Assembly: GCA_028583685.1 (NCBI GenBank)
Contig: JAMXIF010000032.1
Location: forward strand, 5,148,958 to 5,212,957
From: Petaurus breviceps papuanus
Taxonomy: Eukaryota > Chordata > Mammalia > Diprotodontia > Petauridae
Length of the DNA stretch: 64,000 bases
Reading direction: 5' to 3'
Position numbers and translations under genes: made by a program. Below the pieces are notes generated by a model that saw only the letters and a list, made by a program, of their open reading frames with translations, was not told the origin of the DNA and did no database searches. Shown here one piece after another: positions 50,041-61,706 of this stretch (its first letter is position 1; the number at the start of each line of letters is the position of its first letter).

Positions 50041-51249
50041 AAAAAGCTGCTTTTTCCCACTCTGTCAATCTCACAGCTACTAAAAAACAACAACAACAAA
50101 TTCTCCCCTTTGTGATTTCCAGATCCTAGAATTCACGTCTCTGCTCTAACCCGGTTATACTTTATAACTAGCTCACACACTGCCTCCCCAAAACGTCAAA
50201 AAAGAGACCAGCCTGGTCTACTTACGCAACTCAGTTATCTGCCTAACATTAACTACCACACCATTAATGTCTATGAAAGGTTTGAAGCATGCTAGATCAA
50301 TTTCATCAGATTAGTAAACCCCCTTCAAAAAAGCCACTCTTCCCTCTTCTCTACTATTAAAATTGGTTTAAAAAAAAATTTTTTTAAGACAAAGAACTGT
50401 AGTTTATTTAAAGCACACATGCAAAATATTAATTGGCAAATGCAGTAGTAAATATAGGAAGATCAGCATTAAGAATGGTGCCTAACAAATAGCCCTAAAA
50501 GAATGGCATCCCTTTATTCATTATGAATTTTACAAGCTAGTACTCAAAACACACAGAGAAAATAAGGAGGATTAGCAACAGATGTATGATGGGCATAGGG
50601 GCACTACTACACCACGTGAAAGAATAAACATGTAAATTCAGGTGGTACCTGAGATCTGCCAATTTCAAAGCTCTGAGTTTTGTCACTGCTTTTGTTGAAT
50701 GAGAAAGATACAAAAGGGCATAAGTTAACAACCTCACTGGCAAACAAGCAGGATAAGGCAACAATTTCCAAACTGCACTGGCAGTTTACACTCTAATGGT
50801 GTGTGTGTGTCTAAAAACACCTGGCACAACTAGAGCATATAAAATAATTCACAATTATAGAAAATCTATTGGTTAAAGGATAATTAACTAAAATGATTTT
50901 TTTTTAGAGCTAAAGCCAAAACCATCAATTCAGGAAAACCAAAGAAAGGGTAACTTATTTTTCAAAAGAACCAAGAGAGGAGGATTCTGGTAGAGTGGGT
51001 CAGAACATTCTAAGCTCCAGCCAGACCTTCCTCTACAAGAGATGAAATAGCGCCTTAGGAAGAACGTAGCACTGAAAATAAAAGAAGAGTAGAGACAAAA
51101 CAGGGCAGGGGGCTTCTTGGGACAATTGGAGAAGATATGAAGAAAAATCCCAGGATGAGTTTTGGTCTTTATGAAGAGTAAACACCTCCAGGTATAGGTC
51201 CTAGATCCACTTAAACAAGTGGCAAACCTTGGGGTCAACTAAGCTGGGA

Positions 51250-52130
51250 GGCCGCCTTGGTCAGTCAGGAACTTTTACCACAGGGGCAGTATGGGGAGTC
51301 GGGGAAGATTGAGGGAACCTCTGCTAATAAGGAACACCAGACCCAGCTGTGCCTTGAAGACGCTGGGGGAAATGGGGGGAGGGAGAGTGGTGCACAGCAA
51401 GAAAGAACCAGTGCCCACAGGGGTTGAGTGCAGAAGCAGTGGGCAGGGCCTGGAGGCTGGAGATCTTGGTTTATGTTTCAGGCCAAAGAGGAGAACTAAA
51501 TGAGGATCTGAGGTCGGAGGCTCCACTCCCCACCCCATACGCCTGAACTAGAGGTGCTTAAAAATACCAAGCTATTACAAATAAAAAAAATATGCAGAGG
51601 CAAAGGAGAAAGACTCCAATCACAGAGAGTTACTATGGGAATAGAGAAGACTGGGGTTCATCTTCAGAGGATACTGAAGCAAAGAAATTCTCTTCTACCC
51701 CAAAAAGTAATGTCAAATGGTCACCAGCCCAAAAAGAATTCACAGAACTTTAAGAAAATCAAATGAGAGAGACTGAGGAAAAACGAATAAAAAAAAAAAT
51801 CCAAGAAAAACAAGATTACGAAAAGAAAGTCAACCAATTAAAAGGAGAGCCAGAATCTTAGGGAAGAAAATGAAAATCAGAATTGGGCAAGGGGAAAGCC
51901 AGAAATCAATAATAATTTAAATATGGTGGTGCCATAATTAAAATCACGTAAGACCTAGCAGCAGTGACACTAAAAGACAGTAGGTCTTGGAATACTACAT
52001 ACTGAAGAGCAAAAAAACTGGAGTTCCAGCTGAAAATATCATACCCATCAAAGCTAAGCATAATCCTGAATGGGGGAAAAAAAAGGACATTTAATGAACT
52101 GTCAGACTTTCAGGACTTTGTTAAAAAAAC
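51250..52130 (+). mobile_element. L1 or HAL1 5' UTR and ORF1 remnant
   Basis: A G-rich 5' UTR-like part (gaagcagtgggcagggcctg, gaggctggagatcttggttt) leads into an ORF1-like start (GERLQSQRVTMGIEKTGVHL) and, after a large internal loss, an ORF1 C-terminal part where aaaggacatttaatgaactg, tcagactttcaggactttg matches the IWSLIEIEDFQVF region of the copy at 47550-50040. Reading frames are broken. Confidence 0.6.
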
Positions 52131-52133
52131 AAA

Positions 52134-52156
52134 ACACACACACACACACACACACA
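52134..52156. repeat. (CA)n microsatellite
   Basis: About 11 CA units flanked by A-rich sequence, possibly grown from the L1 remnant's A-rich end. Confidence 0.9.
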
Positions 52157-52299
52157 ACAAAAACCCAACCCTGAAGCCAGTGGATGGAGATGAGGGAGAG
52201 CATTACAAGACAGGGGGTAGCTAAAGAAAAAGCCTGGAGTGGAGGGTATCTTGCTCAAGATTGAATGAATATGTAAGGAATATATAAGGTCTTGAATGA

Positions 52300-52540
52300 T
52301 AGTGATATGGTTAGTATGTGTGTCAAGGAGTTAAGATGTAGACAAGAAGATTCAACAACAGGCTATTGTAATAATACAGGTATAAGGTGATAAGAGAAGG
52401 GGTTATGTTTGTGATGTTGCAAGGTGAAAATCGACAAGCTCTGGCAACAGATTAGACATGAAGGGTAAGAATGAGTTGAGATACACCCTAGGTTGTGAGT
52501 ATAAGGGACTGACTGGGAAGAGAGGGACATTGGAAGAGGA
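52300..52540 (+). mobile_element. CR1/L3-like LINE 3' region fragment
   Basis: ggctattgtaataatacagg, ggtgaaaatcgacaagctct and ggcaacagattagacatgaa match the order of the same element at 53960-55140 and of a widespread ancient mammalian LINE 3' region. Confidence 0.55.
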
Positions 52541-52639
52541 AAGTCTTTTAGAATATGACTCTAACTTACTTTTTCTAACTTATTTATTATACATTTGAAC
52601 TTTCTTCACACCAATTTTTTGAGTTTGTTCTTGCAAAAC

Positions 52640-53190
52640 TCACAAGATATTCCATATCATCCCCCTGCACTCCCTTAAAATCCCTAGTTTTCTTCAAAGC
52701 TCAGCTCAAGTACCCTCTTTCTTGATCCTCCCCATCCAGTGGATTGCAAAAAAAATTTTGCAACAGTAAAATATTTCTGAATGCACAAAGACCAGAAATA
52801 ATTCAAAATCAAATGCATAATGAATCTGAGGTGTTTCTGGCAGTGCTTGTCCATGTTGCATCACTCAACTTCACTACAGCCTTAGATCTGACCACAAAGC
52901 ATGTGCACTTTGCACTGTGCATGCCCTCAGGCCACAGTTCCAACAAATGCAGTGTAAAGGGGTCACCTAGTGGAAAAAGTTTAAGAAGCCCTCATCTATA
53001 CCTACATGTGCATCATCTGCATTGTTCACTGACAATTCCTCCATATCCTCCCCTGTCCACAATATATTGTGTTCATTTAAAATATATGTATATGAAAACA
53101 CAATCTCTCTTGGTGGGATGTAAGTTCTTTTTTCTTACTCTTAAAGTTTCATTTTTGCCTCTGCATCCTCAAGGCCCAATGAACTGATGA
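52640..53190 (+). mobile_element. L2 LINE 3' end, interrupted
   Basis: First part ttcttcaaagctcagctcaa gtaccc (to about 52740); second part from about 52985, ending with gggatgtaagttcttttttc and tttgcctctgcatcctcaa. The two parts are separated by the insertion at 52745-52978. Confidence 0.65.
52745..52978 (-). mobile_element. hAT-Charlie-like insertion inside L2 (tentative)
   Basis: The right end aaaaagtttaagaagccctc, preceded by aaggggtcacctagtgg, matches the common hAT terminal block (its reverse complement starts gagggcttcttaaac). The left terminus is not recognisable. Its position between two L2 halves supports insertion. Confidence 0.5.
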
Positions 53191-53309
53191 AATGCCTGAT
53201 GAAATAGCATACAGAATGACAGATGTATCACTGTATCACTGTGTGATTCTGAGTAAATCACTTAATCTCTCAGTGTTCTTAGGGAGCTCTCAAAGACCAT
53301 AAGAGAACA

Positions 53310-55140
53310 GTTACCCATCAATCAATTAATAATCATTTAATAAGGACATATTATGCTAAGTGCTAGAGATGTAAAAAGCAAAAGACCTCTGCCCTCAATT
53401 TGCAACTGGTAATATGAAACTATTCTATACCAATGAATTCACAAGTTCTGACCAAAGCACACATAACAGAAAAAAAGAACACAAATTAAAAAGAAACTGT
53501 TCACCAGGCATGGTTGAACTTTTTTCTAAAATTTTTACTTTTAGTTGGGATTTATCTATAATGTACTTAACATTATGTTGGCTGGGGCAACTTTAGTTTA
53601 GGTCTTTGTGTACTTTGTCTAAAGAGAAAGAGAATTTTTTTTGGCTTTAATAAGTTGTACTGCCATCTCCCAAATCCAAAACAAACACAGCCTAGCCTAA
53701 GTATAGCTTATAAGCATATAATGATAATAGCTTACATTTATGTAATTCTTTAAGGTTTGCTAAGTGCTTTGTGCATATTATCTCATTGCTCTTTATCATG
53801 AGGAACTTTAAGAGGAAGAAGCTGTTATTCCCATTTTACGTAAGGTGAACATAAAGGAAGTCATATAGCTATGATCTGAGGCAGGATTAAAAACTGATTA
53901 GTCTTCTAGACTAATTCCAGCACTGGATTCATTATATCATGGAATATAAATACAAAGAATGAATCAATTCCTTCATGCAAGGAGCCTAAATTCTAGTAGA
54001 AGACAGGTACACTACATACAAACACACACCATAAATATAAAGTGAATACAAATATATACAAATTAGCTAAATACAAAGTAGCCTGGAAGGGCACAAATGG
54101 AAGGGTTGTGGAAGAACTTCATAAAGAAGATGGTACTTGACCTGCATGTTCAAGGAAGAGAGGGACAGATCAGGAAGCATGTGGGATCTCTAAATAACTA
54201 TGAGTCCAGTGTTTAAAAAAATAATAATAATAAATGTATATCTGGAGTATGCTGGGGGAGTAGGGAAAAGGTAGAAACTGGTTAGATGACAGGACTCAGA
54301 TATTATAGGGAAAGATATCTCTGAAGGGATTCAATCCACCATAACAAATGGACAAAAACTTTAGTTCTCTCAGGTGCTTTAAGTCAGAGATTGTGGTTTT
54401 AATATGGAATATGATAAAATGGAAAAGAAGTATGGTGAGATCAAATTGTATTAAGAGCTTGATTTCTTAGCAAGCTGACTTTGACAAATAAATCAATGGA
54501 CCAGGCTAGAGGCCATTACAAAGGAATAGAGATAATACATAAATAAATGCAAGATAAATGGAAAAAGGCAACAGAATGAGAGAAATTATTAATTTTCTAC
54601 AGGTGTGCCAGGGTATTGAAATAGGTTAAAAATTCTAAGAGGCATAGTGTTAAAGAGAGAGTACATTTCAGGTGTGGGATCAGCCTGTATCAAAGGGCAT
54701 AGATTTAAATTATGGACTAAAGGCTGAAAAGATGGGGGAGAGGGGAGAAGGATCTTAAATACCAACTTCAGGAGTTTGTATTTTATCCTACAGGTCACAG
54801 GGAGGAACTAAGCTTTCTGAGTAGGGCAGTGACATGGTCAGAAAATTAGGAATTAATTAGGGATAAATTATTTGGCAGCTATGTGGGAGGCTGACTCAGA
54901 GAGTAAACTGAATAGAGGTAAGAATAAAGATAAAAGAAGCCTGAACTAGAGTGGCTGCTCATCAGGAGCACACAATGGAGGTAAACTGAAAGAAACCTGA
55001 CAAATGACTGGACATGGGGAGTAAGGGAGAGGGACAAACTAAGGATGACTGACAGGTTGTCAACTTGGGTGTTTTGTGGTGGTATCCCCAAGAAAACTGC
55101 AAGGACTACTTTTAGAGGAATGCTAGTGTCCATTCTGGAT
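53310..55140 (+). mobile_element. CR1/L3-like LINE 3' region, long relic
   Basis: Includes tgctaagtgctagagatgta (53355), gagcctaaattctagtagaa (53982), agtttgtattttatcctaca (54774), gggcagtgacatggtcagaa and a final block with ctaaggatgactgacaggtt. This is the order of an ancient LINE 3' region widespread in therian mammals; the exact family name is not certain. A MIR3-like piece interrupts it at 53720-53940. Confidence 0.55.
53720..53940 (-). mobile_element. MIR3-like relic
   Basis: aatagcttacatttatgtaa, ttctttaaggtttgctaagt, gtgcatattatctcattgct, cccattttacgtaagg: full antisense MIR3 layout. Confidence 0.75.
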
Positions 55141-55600
55141 GTCTGTGACGGTGAACATTTATAGTAAACATTTGGTAATGCTGAAAAAGACTTAGGAGGG
55201 TCACTTATGAAAAAATATTTGAACCTGTGGAAGTAAAGGAGGCCACTAAGGGAAAGAGACTAGAGGGAAAATGTTGGAACATACTTGTGATTTGGGCTTA
55301 AAAAAAATCACTACTATGTGAAAATAATATAATATCAGAAATGTTTTTGGTATTTTTAAGAGAAAAATAGAAAAAGTATTTTTTCAGTATCTAAAACACA
55401 AATGCAGCAGCACAGGTAGAATAATGTAAAATCTGGCTTTTCATTATGACATCTAAAATGGATCATTTTGTAGTATGACACCCTCCTGTTCAAGTGGGTA
55501 GCTCAACTTTCTCACAGCCCAATAGAAGTAACAATTTACTTCTCATTGAGAATCAATCTACATGAGGAATGGGAAGAGTGACATTAGTTAAGAAGACATC
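55141..55600 (-). other. USP7 intron 1 stretch, no recognised element
   Basis: No convincing repeat or gene seen. Confidence 0.4.
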
Positions 55601-55608
55601 CTAATGAA

Positions 55609-55825
55609 GGGCAGCTCGGTAGCACAGGATATAGAGCACTGGGTCTAGAGTCGGGAAGACATGAGTTTAAATCCAACCTCAAAACACCAGCTGTGTGGCC
55701 CTGGGCAAGTCAACTTTATTCTGCTTGCCTCAAGCTCATCTGTAAAATGAGAGAAGTGGCAAACCACTCCAGTATCTTTGCCAAGAAAATCCCAAATGGT
55801 CAAAGAGTTAGGACTGAACAACAAA
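55609..55825 (+). mobile_element. Full-length CORE-SINE of the 'gactgaacaac' type
   Basis: Head ggcagctcggtagcacagga, B-box area gagtttaaatcc, gctgtgtggccctgggcaag, tcatctgtaaaatgagagaa, ctccagtatctttgccaaga and end ggactgaacaacaa. The best-preserved copy of this family in the window. Confidence 0.85.
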
Positions 55826-55829
55826 ATTC

Positions 55830-56774
55830 TAATAATAAATACCTTAAAAATGAGTACTCACCTTTTCTCAAAAGGGCTCAACAGCTGGTTACACAAAGAC
55901 CACAGAGACCAAGATGCAGGTGACTTGGCATTTAAGCAAATCAGATTTTGGCTTACTGAAGCATGAATGACTTTCTCTTCAGCTATATTCAACAAACCAT
56001 CCAATGTATAAAAGACCAAATTATCTTCACCCTTCCTTGGCCATGCTGAGACCAACTTTGTTAAAAGATATTTTGTTCTCAGAATATTAAACTGTGATAT
56101 CATTGTATTACCTTGTCTTAATCTGTCATTCTGGCTTTGAGATTGATTTGGAATGGGCACAGCACAATTTTCTTTACCCTAAAGGTACTATAATAATTGA
56201 TTAATGGAAATGTCCACTGCCCTTAATGCCCATTAAAAATAAAACTTCTGGTTTGCTAAAATAACCAGCAGAGCTATTCAAACAGGTGAATATTTTTAAA
56301 ACTGCACACTAGTTGCCAATTTATTTGTAGGAAAAATTGGATTTTATTTTACCCCACACCATACAAGTAGCATTTTAATTTGCTTCTTCAATAAGTTAGG
56401 TAGGATGCTTTTTTCCACTCTAAGCAGAACACTTGAAATCAAGTTAGGTTTGCCTTTAAGAAACATGTTCATTCTCCTTAGTGAGTTCTATAGTAACTAA
56501 CTCCTTAGTAAAAGTTCTATACAATAATTCTTTTTTCTAACCAGTCATATAATATAAAAGCAAACACACAATATCATTTCAGATATATCATTTTTCAAAA
56601 CTTTTAAATGTCTGATTTTCAGATGGTCTGCCCTGTAAATGTACTTATCTGCACCTTAAGTTCCTAAATAGCAAATTATTTTTTAGATCAACAGGTGTTT
56701 GTTGCCTACTACATAATCAGTATAGTGTCAGAAATGGAAGGTGAAAGAATGGAAGAGTGAAAATACAAGCATGC
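55830..56774 (-). other. USP7 intron 1 stretch, no recognised element
   Basis: Nothing assignable; a 100-codon minus frame at 55858-56160 overlaps this area without any recognisable domain. Confidence 0.4.
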
Positions 56775-56940
56775 CTGAGGAGCTATGTGTGAATTGTTAT
56801 AACCATTCTGGAAAGCAAAACAAAATGTGCAATACAATAGAATATTACAGTACCAAAAGAAATGTTGAAAAAAAGAATTTAGATAGACATCAAAGACTTG
56901 TATGCTTTCAAGCAAGAAGAGTCAGGAAACTGCTATAGAA
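56775..56940 (+). mobile_element. L1 ORF2 3' fragment, degenerate
   Basis: aaccattctggaaagcaaaa and atagaatattacagtaccaa parallel the CWW..ILEYY part of L1 ORF2 with an internal deletion. Confidence 0.45.
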
Positions 56941-56966
56941 CTAGAGTCATTAAAAGGGAAAGAAAA

Positions 56967-57127
56967 GGGGTGGCTAGGTGGCGTAATGAGTAAAGCGCTG
57001 GTCCCGGAGTCAGGAGAACCTGAGTTTGGTTCTGGCCTTAGACACTTAACAACCACACAAAAAAAAAACTAGCTGTGTAACCTTGGGTTACTGCATTACC
57101 CGCAACTCCACACCAAAAGACAAAAAA
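56967..57127 (+). mobile_element. CORE-SINE (Mar1-like)
   Basis: Head ggggtggctaggtggcgtaa, core gacacttaacaaccacacaa, B box gagtttggttctgg. It ends in an unusual A-run, G13-run, A-run (57121-57153). Target duplication unclear in this A/G-rich context. Confidence 0.85.
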
Positions 57128-57403
57128 GGGGGGGGGGGGGAAGAAAAAAAAAAGGTAGCTGAATTCTCTTAATTATAGCCAAGCTAGCCTCTGAGAAGTT
57201 GAGAAAATGCATGTCCCTCCCTTATTTCTAAAGGAAAGGAACTATGGGCATGGAATATTGCATATACTATCACATAAAAATGAAATTTTGGTTAATTTTA
57301 CCACATAGTAATTTTCCTTCTTTTAAAATCTTGTCATGCAGTATGGCTGGTGGGGTACAGCTAAAAATCAGGCATAAAAAAAAGACATCAATAATTGGTT
57401 ATA

Positions 57404-57710
57404 GGGGGCGGCCAGGTAGCACAGCAAGTAAGAGCACCGGCTCCAGTGTTGAGAAGACCTGGAGATCGAATCCCGGGCTCAGACACTTAGCACCCACCTA
57501 GAACCACCTGGCCGTGTAACCTTGAGCAAGTTACTTAACCCCAATTGCTTAGGGGCGGCCAGGTGGCTCAGCCGAGTAAGATCACCGGCTCCAGTGTTGG
57601 GATGACCTGGATCAAATCTGGGCTCAGATACTCAGCACCACACCCAGAAATAACTGGCCGTGTAACCTTGAGCAAGTTACTTAACCCCAATTGCTTTAAA
57701 AAATAATAAT
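57404..57710 (+). mobile_element. Dimeric SINE, copy 2
   Basis: Left monomer 57404-57550 (147 bp, same length as in copy 1): gggggcggccaggtagcaca, B-box GATCGAATC, core cacttagcacccacctagaa, end aaccccaattgctt with no A tail. Right monomer 57551-57710: aggggcggccaggtggctca, gatcaaatc, core ctcagcaccacacccagaaa, A-rich (AAT)n end. The only duplication is outer: aataattggttata (57390-57403) and aataattggttgta (57711-57724), 13/14. Both right halves share 'atactcagc' where lone monomers read 'atacttagc' or longer. Confidence 0.92.
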
Positions 57711-57839
57711 AATAATTGGTTGTAACTAACCAAAGGCCACACTTCTAGGACCTAATATGATAGACTGTGGTGGATGCAATGAAAACACAAGACGAAAATT
57801 AAGGCCCTACAGACAGGCATGCATACAACTAATATGAAG

Positions 57840-58240
57840 CAGTGTATAAGGGCCATAGTGTAGTTAAGAGAAAAACTGGAAACAGTCTCTTCCAGGAATA
57901 GACTTGTGAAAAAGATAAACGGATTGAATGAAATGAAGTTTCAGAAATAGACAGCTGAATGAAAAGCATTGATTAAGAGACCGTTGTCAGTCTAGACAAA
58001 ATAATGTTACAGGGCTGTCTTCACTCCTGCTTCTGTTCAACATTTGAAATGAATGACTTGGATGAAGGAAGGCAGATTCCAGGTGAATATGAAGAAAAAT
58101 CTTCCTGAGAACTGGAGCTGTCTGGAGATCTTTCAAGGATACAGCTGAAGAGGGAATTTTTGTTTCAATAAGAGATAAATGACTGGTCTATCTCCTAATA
58201 TTCACTTGATTCTACCTCCCAAATAGATCTAGTGACTGCA
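57840..58240 (+). mobile_element. CR1/L3-like LINE 3' end
   Basis: ttgaaatgaatgacttggat, gaatatgaagaaaaatcttc, ctgagaactggagctgtctg gagatc: the characteristic CR1/L3 3' block. Diverged. Confidence 0.6.
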
Positions 58241-58767
58241 AATGCCATCATTCCTCTGAACTTTTAGCTCTATTCATCAAAAGGGGTTTGCTGGCCCCAG
58301 AAGACCATATTAGCAAAAACGACACTTAACTATATTCTCAGTTGGTCTGTGGTGCTATAAGTACAACACCTAGAACTTCACTCTTGTCATATTACAGCAT
58401 CACGCTAAGACATATTAAGAATTTGGGGGTGGAGGGGGGGAATACTAACATCTCTAAACATTACCTGATGAATCCAAAACCAAAGTTCTACTACCCTATT
58501 TTTGTTGGCACAATATTTTTTTTAAAGTGTCCATAATATGAGGCAGATGAAAGACTATGCAGCTGCTACCCAAAGATAGCCTATCAATTGGCTAGAAATG
58601 AGGTAATAAATTTCTAGCCATGATACCCATGAAAAATTTAAAAATACAGTACGGATGGTTCTGTCCCTTTCTAGGGATGGTGCTGTTGTTGCTTTTTAAA
58701 GAGGGGAAAGTTGCTAAGCATTACAACAATTCAAAGACCATCCATAAAGCTTAATAATAACAACGAG

Positions 58768-59186
58768 CTGGCAAAGAATTGGAAATTGAGGGGGATGCCC
58801 ATCAACTGGGGAATGGCTGGACAAGTTGCAGCATATGAATGTAATAGAATACTATTACGCTACGATGATGCTATGATGAGCAGGCAGATTTCAGCATCAG
58901 CAACATTATGCCATGATCAACTGTGAATGCCTTAGCTCATCTCAGCAATACAATGATCCAAGATAATTCCGAAAGGCTGATGATGGAAGATGTTATTCAT
59001 ATCCACAGAAAAACTGACGGAGTCTGAATGCAGGTTGGACGACACTATTTTCACTTTATTTTTTTCACAGCACTTTTCTTTTGGCCTCTTTCTTCTGACT
59101 GCACACCTATAATCTATATTAAATTGCTTACTCAGCAAGGAAGAAAATTTGGAACTCAAAATTTTATTAAAAATGATAAAAATTGT
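58768..59186 (+). mobile_element. L1 3' end, 5'-truncated
   Basis: Begins gctggcaaagaattggaaat (ORF2 AKNWK block) and MPINWGMAGQVAAYE, has an internal deletion (most of the final ORF2 part), and continues with ctcagcaatacaatgatcca, ggagtctgaatgcaggttgg and ggaactcaaaattttattaa, the marsupial L1 3' UTR. Confidence 0.8.
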
Positions 59187-59189
59187 TTG

Positions 59190-59400
59190 AAAAACATAGT
59201 ACCTTACTTAAGGTTTGCAAAATACTGTACATGTATTCTCTCATTTGATCTACATAACAACTCTTCCACAGATGAAGAAAATGAAGTATAATGACTCGCT
59301 CAGAGCCACAGTCACAGAGCTAGTAGGTGTAGATTTGAGCAGAGGTCTTCCTAACATTTAGTTCAGTGACTTTATCCACTATACCACCAAACCTCCTCTA
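59190..59400 (-). mobile_element. MIR3-like relic
   Basis: ttaaggtttgcaaaatactg, tctctcatttgatctacata, cacagagctagtaggtgtag, atccactataccacca: full antisense layout, directly after the L1 end. Confidence 0.75.
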
Positions 59401-59689
59401 GCTATTATAGGAACTGTTGGTTAATCTCAACATATAAGAAATGTTTGACTTAAAAAAAAGAGACTATATATTTAATTTTCTCTTTATTAGAAGACATCTT
59501 CAGCAAATAATCTGAGAAGTCTTTTGATCAGACCTGATCTCGTTCCTACAATGGTTGATCTCTCCAAACATGCAGATATCTTTCATGATGCCAACATCAA
59601 GACTAACTCCCAAACAACATGGAATAAAACAGTGTATTTCTACAGTCAGCTACACATAATCTGGCTGAGACAATTCCCAATTATGTAGC

Positions 59690-59915
59690 ATTGAAGACCT
59701 GCAAATCACATTACTCATGACCTCATTTGATCCCCAAAATAAACCTGTGTGAAAATACCATACAAAATATATCCACATTTTATACAGGCAGAAAGGGAGG
59801 AATTCAGAGAGGCTAAATAAATGACTTTGCTTAGTGTCACACAGCTAGAGTTTGAGACAAAATTTGAATCCAGGTCTTTGTTGACTCCTAATCCAGCAAC
59901 CTGATTCCTTATGGA
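59690..59915 (-). mobile_element. MIR3-like relic
   Basis: catttgatccccaaaataaa, agagaggctaaataaatgac, gtcacacagctagagtttga, aatttgaatccaggtctttg. Confidence 0.75.
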
Positions 59916-60374
59916 CCCTGCTTCTTATAGTATAGCTTCAAATATACAATTACTATACAAACAGGGATAGAGATGACATTAATTCAAAATAAATTGTTTA
60001 CATATTTAACTTAATTCATTAACTCAATCCATGAAAACCAAAGTAATCTTTTTGTTTAAATGCCAGTACCTTAGTAGACAGAGTCCAAAATGGAAAGGTA
60101 GTGCCATTTTTCTTAACAGGGTTGGTGGCATGGTAAAGGGATTTGGGCTTGGTACAAAATAAGTATGAACATCAATGTTGGTAGTTATTTTTTATAATAA
60201 CTTGGTCTTTCTGCAGTATCTGTTCTTTGAGTTGTACCTGATCTTATTGCTTTTTGCCTGTTTCTGTGCAATGAACTTTGTTCTGAAAGTCATAGGACAG
60301 GATGAGTTAATAGCTAAACTTCCACCACAATGGTGGGATGGGCAACCATTCATGTATTAAAAGTGAAGGATTAA

Positions 60375-60525
60375 GGGGCGGTCAGGTGGCACAGCGAGGG
60401 AGAGCACCAGCTCCAGAGTCGGGATGACCTGAGATCAAATCTGGGCTCAGACACTTAGCACCCACCCAGAAACACCTGGCCGTGTAACCTTGAACAAGTT
60501 ACTTAACCCCAACTGCTTAAAAAAA
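60375..60525 (+). mobile_element. Young SINE, left-monomer type (monomer)
   Basis: ggggcggtcaggtggcacag, core cacttagcacccacccagaa, end aaccccaactgctt plus poly-A. A perfect 13-bp duplication, aaaagtgaaggat, lies at 60359-60371 and 60526-60538. It shows the left half of the dimer also moves alone. Confidence 0.92.
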
Positions 60526-60654
60526 AAAAGTGAAGGATAATAGACATGCAGTGTAAATGCTGAAGTGGTACCCAGAGAATGTTCAAAGATCTGAAAAGAT
60601 GGGACTTTAGCATGTCTGGTCTTTTCTCTCCTCACATAGTTTAACTTTCTGAGC

Positions 60655-60972
60655 TATTCCCATGCCTGGTTTATACCTCCATCTCAGAAATTCCCTCTTT
60701 TCTTTCAATTAGGAGCTCAAGAATCACTTTTTACACAAAGTCTTTCTTGATTTATTCCCCCACCCTGCCCCCAATTCTGGTCATGGTCTACCCCCAGGTA
60801 TTTGTATTCTTTCTGTTTATATTATTTATGCTTATATATATACTTAGTGTCTCCAATAAAATGTACATTCCTTGTGGATAGGGACTGTTTGATGCTTTCG
60901 ATTTATCTCCAATGCTGAGCTCAATGCCTGGAAATATAATAGATGCTTAATAAAGCAGTTGGTTGATTAACA
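60655..60972 (+). mobile_element. L2 LINE 3' end
   Basis: caaagtctttcttgatttat, aaaatgtacattccttgtgg, atagggactgtttgatgctt, aatgcctggaaatataatag, atgcttaataaagcagttgg: well-ordered L2 3' end. Confidence 0.85.
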
Positions 60973-61324
60973 GGTTATTGCATAGATACCCATAGGCAAG
61001 GGGCAAGAATCATTCAGAATGAGAAGAAAGTTAAAGTCCCTCCCTTGGAGGGAGTACTAACATTTTAACATCAAGGAATGACCAAAGTACACTCAATGTG
61101 TACCTTTTGTGCAATGCACATGGAATCCATACTCTACTAAATGGCCCAAGCCAGTTATGAAGAATATTGATTTTTCTTCCTATTCTAAGAAACTACAAGG
61201 TATAAAATGGTTTAGAATTTTTTTAAAAAAGTATTTCAGTAGATATGTAAAAGAACCTAAAGGTTACATATGAGACTGTATCAATCTTTATTTCATACAA
61301 ACTGCTTTTAAAATGCATATCAAC

Positions 61325-61492
61325 ATGACTAATGTAAAAATATGTTTAACATGACTATATATGTATAACCTATATCAGACTGCTTGCTGTCTTGGGAAGG
61401 GAGGAAAGGAAAAATTTAGAACTCAAAATCTTTCCAAAAATGACTATTTGAAATTGTCTTTACATGTAATTGGAAAAAACACTATTAAATAT
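61325..61492 (+). mobile_element. L1 3' UTR end
   Basis: catgactaatgtaaaaatat, gtataacctatatcagactg, cttgctgtcttgggaaggga, atgtaattggaaaaaacact: the final block of marsupial L1 3' UTR, strongly 5'-truncated. Confidence 0.85.
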
Positions 61493-61596
61493 ATGTGTAT
61501 ACATATTCCACACATTACTGTCAAAACTCTTCTTCCTTTGGAACTTCCTTTTTTTTTTTTTTACTGTGCATTTAAAGAAATGCTCCAGTGGTCTTC

Positions 61597-61635
61597 GTGT
61601 GTGTGTGTATGTGTATGTATGTATGTGTGTGTGTA
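61597..61635. repeat. (GT)n/(GTAT)n microsatellite
   Basis: GT run with interspersed GTAT units. Confidence 0.93.
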
Positions 61636-61706
61636 TTACTGCTAATCCTCTCCTTCCCCCTCCCAATTCCTCTTCCCTCCTCTCCCCATCAAAAACCCTA
61701 TTTAAG

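Noticed and set aside
49737-50099. 120-codon minus-strand frame with an YIYIYI run
   Set aside because: Comes from the (TA)n tract and L1-type 3' UTR in antisense.
52744-53187. 147-codon open frame, the longest in the window
   Set aside because: It spans an L2 relic and a hAT-like insertion, shows no domain or conserved composition, and lies in intron 1 opposite to USP7.
59500-59690. Possible 5S rRNA-like sequence (gatctcgtt)
   Set aside because: Only a few bases match; no 5S structure or internal control region.
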